Shown piece after piece: positions 46,065-55,000 of a stretch of DNA of 62,000 nt. The notes below the pieces were generated by a model, which did not search any database, was not told the DNA's origin, and saw only the letters and a list, made by a program, of their open reading frames with translations. The position numbers were made by a program, and so were the translations under genes. The DNA comes from Nymphaea colorata (taxonomy: Eukaryota > Streptophyta > Magnoliopsida > Nymphaeales > Nymphaeaceae). The stretch spans positions 15,722,464-15,784,463 of the forward strand of contig NC_045143.1 of assembly GCF_008831285.2 (NCBI RefSeq), in the 5' to 3' direction. Every line of letters begins with the position of its first letter. The stretch's first letter is position 1.

Positions 46065-49000
46065 CATAAAATAATATTCAAACAAAACAACACATTCATA
46101 ATTCAAATTTTATAGATTCTAAAGAAGAAACTATTGAACAAAATATGAAAACGCAGCTCTGTATGTGTTTCTTGAGTGTAAATGGTGTAAATAACAAAAC
46201 TTAAATCCTAAATTTTGGATAGGAAATGACTCGGTCAACTTTGACCAAGTCCCAGATCAGACGGATACAGTCCTATGTTGATTGTATCCGATATTGTTTT
46301 ACCAGTGCCCAAGACAAGAAGTACCCAGGACAAGACCAGTACCAGTGTCGTACTTGACCGGTATAGGTATGCTGCCTTTACAGCAGTACCCATGTGACAA
46401 AGATTCCAGCCCCTTAAGGCACACATGTTCGCACTTATGTTATGGGACCAAGGTCCGAGTGTTAAACTATGTTCTAATACCAACTGTAACGAGATTGGTG
46501 GACCCTACCCGCCTTCTAGCAACTTTGGTTGTAATCTAAAAAAGCTTTGAACCAGGACTAGTGTCGTATTGTATGATTCATATCATATTATTAAGAAATA
46601 CGATATGATATGCCACCTGTATCTTAAAAGGGCAGTGTATGGCATGTGTATGTAAAGGGCGATGCAAAGATATGAGCATCCTTTTTCTAGAGTGGGATTT
46701 AAAACCCTTTCCTTCCTTCATTTGTAAGCATTTTTAGGAGTTGCAAAAGTAGGTTCTTTTGTTTCAAGGAGAAGTCATAGAATTGAGGGAGAAATTGTCC
46801 ATTTGAAAGAGAGCCTGGATATGTCTAATAAGATACTTAATTTGAAGAAGATGATGCAAATGACAATGAGAAATGAAAATGAACATGGTGCATGATCATG
46901 ATTATATTTGCATTTCTTATTTGCAATGAACAATTTCATCATATGATGTTAACCTTATTTCTTGTTGTCTTATAGCTTATGGCATTAGATTATGTTATGT
47001 TAAATACTTAAATTGATGAATGCTCATAACTATATAAGCTTATATTTATGTATGACATGTTTTTATAGAGAAATTATTTTCTTGATTTTTCCTGATCTTT
47101 TTATTATTTTTTTAGTTTGAATTAAAAAATAAATTTACAATGTGTTGAGCTACATTATGATGTGGCGTATTATTAGCCCGAACTAATGCGGGTTACAATA
47201 CACACTCTACAACAATAACTAGGACAACTTAATCACTTTACTAACCCGCTTATGTGCCCTTGAATTTTTCGAACCAATGTTATCTGTATTTCAATCATAC
47301 GATGCATATTGTAACTATGCAATACACTTACGATGCACTATACACTCTTGTATTCTAAGCGTATGATTGTCCGATAGAGGAGAATACTGCCCCATATCAT
47401 ACAATATGTGTAAAAAAGCAAAAAGGGACCTGAGGCTCCGTTTTGTGTGTATATTTTTAAACGACATCCCCCCTCCGTTCCTTTTTCTGAACTTTCTAAA
47501 AGCTGTGGGAGGGTGAGGTTTTTGCTAGTTTTCACAAAAATCAGCTAGAAATCATTGATTGGGAGAATAACTTGCCGGTGGAGAAGGTTTTTCTTGGTGG
47601 GAGGGCTTGGAAAAAGAGGGATTTTAGGTTTCTAACACAAAAGAGGTAAACATTTCTCATTTTCACCATTGAATCGTTGATTTATCTTGTTTTGTGAAGT
47701 ATGAGGAATCTTGCATCGGAATGGTGTCCAAAGGTGGATCCATAGATCGGTTAAAAGTTAAGTGTAATTTTTGTAAGCAAATGATATTAGGAAGGATCTT
47801 TTGCTTTAATCTCCATATAGTTGGGACACACCATAATGTGGCTCATAATGCCGTGAAGACAAATAGAATTGAGAAAGAAATGAATGAAGCTGAGGCAATA
47901 TATGGAGAGCCCTATGAAAAGGAAGGAAGCCTTGGTGAAGATGTTGAGGTCAAAGAAGAGGATGTTTGTGTTAGTTTGAGAACATATAAAGGGAGAGGCG
48001 TCATGCATAAAGACAGTTCTTCAACTTCAGGTAGAAATAGAAGAGGCGCAACGCAAATGAAGGTACAAGTACAAATTTATGATACATGGCAATGTCCATG
48101 GCCATATTGGTGGAACTGGTGGTAAAATACCTACTTGGTGGTTAAGTATTGGATCCAGCTCAATCAATTTTTTTTTCCACTTATATTATTGCAGGTACGC
48201 AACGTGAGATTTGTAACCATGTGTTCAAAAGACATTGTCGATGCTGCATATGATACCATCATTGTCACATATCTTGTGTACGGGTATTATACGACAAGTT
48301 ATTTCTCAGGTATAATATGGTACAATTATATATTTCAGGAAAATCTCTGGAAATTTTTTAATAAATTAAAAACTCCTAAAAATAAAGTAAAAGTAAAATA
48401 AATAAAAAATTAATAATAAGACATTAAAAATGATTAGATAAAATCATAAACATGATAGGATGTGTGTCAAGCCTGGGACGGGTTCGGGCCGGGAAAATCC
48501 CGGCCCGGTAGCGGGACCGGGCCGGGCCCGACAGGCCGGCCCGGCAGCGGGCCCGGGCCGGATAAGCTGGGCCGGGCCCGGGCCGGATAAGCCGGCCCGA
48601 CGGCCTCCCCTCCCCCTTCCCCTTCCCCCATTCCCGTTTCCCTCCCCTTCCCCATTCCCGTCTCCCTCCCCCTTCCCCTTCCCCTTCCCCCATTCCTGTC
48701 TCCCTCCCCTTTCCCGTTTCCCTCCCCCTTCCCTTCCCCATTCCCGTCTCCCTCCCCATTCCCGTCTCCCTTCCCCATTCCCGTTTCCCGTCTCCCTTCT
48801 TCTTCCCCAGACCACCAAAGGGAAGCAGAAGATGGAAGCGGATCATGGGTTTGAAGAGGGCTTCTGTGGATGGAGAGAGGACGGGCGACCAGTCATCGTA
48901 TCGTTGGTATATACAGGAAAAGAAGGGCATTGAAGAAGAGGAAGAAGAAGAGGAAGGGAGAGAAGAGGAGGGAGAACTGTAGCAGGAGGAGAACCGAGAT

Positions 49001-52000
49001 CGGCGACCATCACCTTCATCTTCATCGACGACATCGACATCATTCCAAGAGCATGATGCAGAAGGAAGAGGATTTACTGTTTAGGGCTTTGGGAGGGGGA
49101 AATGCCGCACGGTGCAGAGAGAGAACGATGAGCCAGGGACTGGTGGGCTGCAGGCCGAGCGTCAGCGGGCCGGTCCGGGCCTAACTTTTGGTGGCCAGGC
49201 CCGGCCCAGTACCCGGCCCAGCAATATTTTCGGGCCGGGCTACCCACCCCTTATGTGGGTGAAAAATAGTACATTAAAAGCAAATAATATCCATATATAG
49301 GATTGACGAAATAATAAATTTGGTTGGTCCCCATGCTAGACCCAATTTATTCAGCCGCATGATACGAAGGCTGAGTTAATGAAGGAGTTAATGCTATGGG
49401 TTAGGGTTTCGTAAGAGCAGCTGGGCTCTCTCTCCTTCTCTTCTTTATTGCATCTAATTTTCTGGAAACCATCTCTCTCTCCTCTTTATTGCGCACCTTT
49501 CACCACTCTCTCTTCTTTATTATGTTTAATTTTCTGGTTAATCACCTCTTTCTCTTATTTGATACATTTAAAACATAGAAACTCACGGTTTGGCTGAATG
49601 AACGCGTACAAATAAAAAATCCAACATCCAACAAAAAAAACGCAAAAAAGATGTGAAAAAAACCTCTTTTTCACGTTTTTTCTTTTTTGGGTCTTTTTAA
49701 AAAAGACGTGCTTTATTGACGTTTTATATGGCTGAGTTGTATTTAACGTATTTATTGCATTTTTTCGAATAAAACACGATATTTGGCCCGTACCATAGGG
49801 AGATGGTCCTATGATGCATGCATTCTTCTTAATGCAGCCAACTTTTTTCATTTTCAGCCTATAGCTTATGTGATCGCTTCTATAGGCCGACGGTGTCCTC
49901 TTATCATAAGTTGTGTGGTAAATTTTTTTATAATGCAATTAGAGATGTTAAGACGTATTGTGATGAACTAAAAATGAGTTGGAAAAATACAGGATGTAGT
50001 GTGGCAGACAGGTTGGCAGACATAAAGTACAAAACATTGTTAAATATTTCCTCGTGTATTGCCCCTTAGGTACAACGTTCTTAAAATCTACTGATTTGTC
50101 TCATACTCTTAAGTCTAAGACTGCTGATGTTTTGTGTTATACTTTTGATAAAGTTATAGAAGAAGTTGGGCGAGAGAATGTCGTATAATGCAGCAAATTA
50201 TAAAACTGCAAGTGAAATGTTAGCAGCACGATATAGGACATTCTATTGGAGCCCATGTGCTGCTGATTGTGAAAGACATGTAGTGCCATTGGATGTCAAA
50301 GAAATTGGAGTGCATTTCAGCACATCCACAGTTAGAAGAGACATAGGCTAGAACATAAAAGTTTGAATGACATTGTCTTTGTTCGATATAATATGAAGTT
50401 GAGACGAAGGTAAATTAATACATTTGTTATGCAAAATTGCAAATTATGATATATATTTTAACAATTTATTAATTTTTTATCTTGTTGCACTTTAGTCCTT
50501 AGGTAATTAGAAGCAACATCTGCGAGGAAGCATCACACTCAGTTTGATTCCATCAGCCCAGACAAGTTTAATGTATTAGATTCTCTGTGATACTTGATGA
50601 GGATGATCTTGATTTTCTAAACATTGAAGGTGTAACATTGCTTTTTGAAGAATTAGAGTGATGGAATGTTGATGATGGCATTCCATTAGAAGGGATCAAA
50701 ACAATTAATGAAGAAAATGATAATGAAGATGAAAATGAAGATGATGATGACGACGACGACGATGATTATCGTTGAATGATGATAATTATATGTTATGAAT
50801 TTGTGAATTTGATGTACTCTGAGACTAAGATTCTACAACATTTGCAAGTTTAAACTTAAGATGCACACCTATTATGTTATTCTTGATATCTGATTTCTTA
50901 TTTTTTAATATATTGATATATTATGGCTTATGAGTGGTGGATCATGAATGTTCTTTATGTATGATGAGTTTCTTAATATGGAATACAGTTTTCTTGATTT
51001 TTTTATTTTCTAGATTTTTAATATTTTTATCAATTAAAAATTTAATTTTACGATATGCTGCGTTACATTCGTGATACGTTACGATACGGTGAATAGGTCA
51101 GCCCGACTTATACATAGTACGCCAGTGACAACATTATTTTAATTTTCAAACAATCTTCAATACAAAATTAAACGGCTCATACTGGGGTTGTATCCTTATC
51201 GAGATTTTCAAATCCTTTTTAGTAATTATTTGAACTTATCATCAACTATGCTTTATGTGCTTGCCTTTTTTCTATGTGGATTAAAAATGTTTTTGCTGTG
51301 ATGGTTGCTGTTTTTTTCCCCTTCATGATGCACCCACCTCCTGTAAGCATTTTGAATCTTGGTTCAAAGGTTTACTTTCAATATCTATTTATTGGCTATC
51401 ATATTTGTTTAGTAAGTAGAATTGTGAAAATTTCAGGGGAAAGAGGACTTGAAAGAAGTAACTCACAAAGTTTACTTCGACGTGGAGATTGATGGCAAGC
51501 CTGCAGGTACATTTTTTGATGACATTGTTGATCATCTTAAGCTCATGCTAAAACATGGTCTTGATCGAGGGGAAATTATAGTAAAGTTCAACATCATTCA
51601 GTACCTTAACTGCACAAGCCTGTCCTTCCATATCTGAGTTGTGCTTGCTAATTCCTTTGGCATTTAATTTTTAAAACTTGTTTTAGCCTTTTAGGTGTCA
51701 TCTTTTACAAGCATACCGATGGAAAATAACTTGATAATATCTTCTATATTGACTTGTGTTGGACAATCATACTATCATTTAAAAGACTGCTTAATGTATA
51801 GTACATGCTGCTTGTGTCTACTCCGGAAATGCAGAGAAATTTGTAATAGCTTCCTTTTAGTATACATCATGTGACCATAGTTATTGGTGTCCTTAGGAGA
51901 TTGATCATGGAGAAATTGCAGGGAGTACCAATATGCCCATAGGGATGGTAAGGAAATACTTTCTTGGTTGAAGAGCTTCTCTAATGCATTCACTGTGATG

Positions 52001-55000
52001 AATGGAGGATTAAGAGTATTTGCTCTTTGGAGATGGGGGAAACACGAACAGCTGACTTGAGAAATACACTGAAAACTTGCAGCATTGGTGGAGAGGTTGT
52101 AATCTTGAAGAAGTTGCTTTGGCTCACCTTTAGCGGGATTCTATATACAGGCCTGACGGAATTTCTAGGAAAAGATTTTCCAGTGAAGGAAATTATACCA
52201 TGATAAACATTGAAAGGAAGACAGGAAAATAGAAAAGGACTCGTGATACCTTAACTGGTAAGGTCAAAGTACCTTCACCATGGTTGGAAATTGGAATATG
52301 GTCTCTAAGAATGTCTTCTTTGTCCCTAAATTGTTAAAAAGGAAAGAAGCAGAGAGTTATTGCAAGTTCTATTTTGCCAGCAACGTTCCCAATATTATAG
52401 ACATTAAAAGATCTAGAAGTTATTATTTAGATTTCCTTCTCCCCCTGAATGCCTTATTTCTTGTCGAATGAATACCTACTTATTCGTATTTTTTCATTGA
52501 CTTATTAATCTTTTCAATGCTCTGCATGTGCTTCATGTTTAAGGCAGTCTATGTTGCATATGTTACTTTATTTTTTTTCACATTCTATTAGCTATTATTT
52601 ATGCGTATCTTGTGTATGCCCTTTTGCTTCCCTACATTTTCAAAAGGAAAAGAAGCACACAAGTGCTCAAGCTCAACTTTGCCAAGGACATCCCTTCATA
52701 GTGTAGAGTGACTGTAGACATTTAAAGTTTACAAATTATTTTAGACTTCCTTTTCCCCATGAATGTCCTGTTTGCTGTTACTGACTGCCTATCTATTATG
52801 TTCTGTATGCGATTCATGTTCTGGCAGTTTACTGTGTAGCTGTGTCCCTATATTTCATTTCATGGGCAGTTTAATTTGTAACTATGTCACTTTTTTATTT
52901 CACATTCTGTTAGCTCTTTTTTATGACTTATATTGTGTATGTCATTCATATCTTGAGACAGTGTTTTGAAGTTGTGTGAGAAACATGACTCATACCTTGA
53001 TTTTACAATCTTCTTATGTATGACATATCTTGTGATTTTTAGGTCGTGTTGTTATGGGTCTTTTTGGTAAAACTGTGCCCAAAACTGCAGGTAAGCCTAA
53101 TCTAAAAACCCCTGTTAGGTTGCATCTGGTGGTCATCTTTTCGTTCTCAAAAGAATGTCTAACAGTTGTTTTTTGAACTCTTAACTGCACAGAAAACTTT
53201 CGAGCTCTTTGCACAGGTATGTTGGTGTTCGCCACCCTCCCTTGTTTTTCCTTTTCCTGCCACAGTGAGGTTAAGGGTGGGTATCGGGCCGGGCCGGCCC
53301 GATCCGGCCCGGCCTGGGTCAAATTCCGGGCCCGGTCCGGCCCGTCGGGCCAGCCCGGCCCGGGTCAAATTCCGGGCCCGATCCGGCCCGTCGGGCCAGC
53401 CCGGCCCGGCCCGGTTCATTGGTGCACATTTTTTTAGTATCAAGATAACAAATTGGAAAAAGCCATTGTCACAAATATCGTTTTTGGGTATAAAGCGGCG
53501 ATGTTTTTCTTGGGTATAATACGGCAAACTTGCTGTTTTCAGAGAATTTTAAAAAAGTTAAAAACATAAAAGTAAAATGTTAAAATAAAAATATGGTAAG
53601 TAAAAAATGTAAAAAACGTGAAAAGAATACAAAAAACGATGGGAATAAAACACATTTTTCACATTTTTTTTATTTTAGATTTTTTTTTCAAAACGTGTTT
53701 CTTTTCCTTTTTTTTTGCTGACTTGATTTTAACTTTTTTTTGGCATTTTTTTAGAATAAAACGTGTTTTCTGTTACAATGGGAAAAGAAATTCCTTCTGG
53801 GGCGTTTGATGCCCTGGAAATTTACTGTAGCAGTGGAAAAAAATTTCAAAATTTTAAAATTTTTCCTTCTCATCAAACTTGGAATTTTTTTTTACCGTTA
53901 AAAGTGGAAACTGCAAAATATTTTTGGAAAAAGTGGAAAAATTTTTCAAAAAATATTTTTTTGACCGTTGGAGGAGGAAGGGAAGGAGGGAGGGAGGAGG
54001 AAGGAGGAGGAGGAAGGGAAGGAAGGAGGGAGGAGGAAGGAAGAGGAGGAAGGGAAGGAAGGAGGAAGGAGGGAGGAGGAAGGGAAGGAGGGAGGAGGAA
54101 GAAGGAGGAAGAAGGGAAAGAGGGAGGAGGAGGAGTAAGGGAAGGATGGAGGAGAAAGAAGGGGAGGAGGCCACGGTGAGGAGGGAAGGAGAAGAGGGGA
54201 AGAAGGGGAGGAGGGCACGAGGAGGGAAGGAAAAGAGGGGAAGAAGGGGAAGAGGGAGAAGAGGGGAAGAGGGCACGCAAGGGGAAGGAGAAGAGGGGAA
54301 GAGGGGAAGAAGGGGGAAGAGGGAGAAGAGGGGAAGGGGGCACGCGAGGGGAAGGAGAAGAGGGGAAGAGGGAGAAGAGGGGAAGAAGGGGAGGAGGGCA
54401 CGCGAGGGCACCTCCCCACGTCCTCCACCGCCTGACGCCTCTTCCCCAAAATCCTCCCTCCTTCCTTTCCCTTCCCTTCTTCCTCCTCCTTCCTTTCTTC
54501 CTCCTCCTTCCCTTCCCTTCCCTTCTTCCTCCTCCTCCCTTCTCTTCCCTTCTTCCTCCTTCTTCCTCCTCCCTCCTTCCCTTCCCTTCCCTTCTTCTTC
54601 CTCCTCCTCCTCCTTCCCTTCCCTTCCCTTTCCTTCCCTTCTTCCATTTCTACCAAACGACGAAATTTGTTTCCGGAAAAATATTTCTTACTTAACAAAC
54701 ACAAGCTTGTATTGGAAATATGGAAATTTTTTTCCTATTTCTCAATTCCAGAAATATATTTCTGGAATTTTTTTTCCGTTTCCATGGTTTCCAGCCATCA
54801 AACGGCCCCTCATGGAAAATCTGTTTTTGAACCTCTTAATGATTATTTCTGAAATAATTGTAGTTGGCCCTTTGCAGGTACTGGATATGGCTAGGACATG
54901 GTAGACATTTTTTTCTACTTTTTTGTATTTTTTTTATTTTTGAAGAGGGGAAGAAGGGGAGGAGGGCACGCGAGGGCACCTCCCCACGTCCTCCACCGCC

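Larger units (their letters stand above)
42433..51436 (+). other. Cyclophilin intron 1, transposon graveyard
   Basis: 9-kb intron, donor gtacac, acceptor tttcag. In order: the rest of copy B (to 43831), a TIR element with pyrimidine core (44403-45450), hAT-like element copy 2 (45537-46402), a TRIM remnant (46403-46555), the 3' end of one hAT relic (46600-47150), and a second hAT relic (47290-51110) that itself contains a GC-rich island (48466-49252). No host gene other than the cyclophilin. Confidence 0.75.

Noticed and set aside
48424-49184. Arg/Gly/Pro-rich ORFs over the GC island
   Set aside because: Both strands are open because of the GGCC repeats; no recognisable protein.
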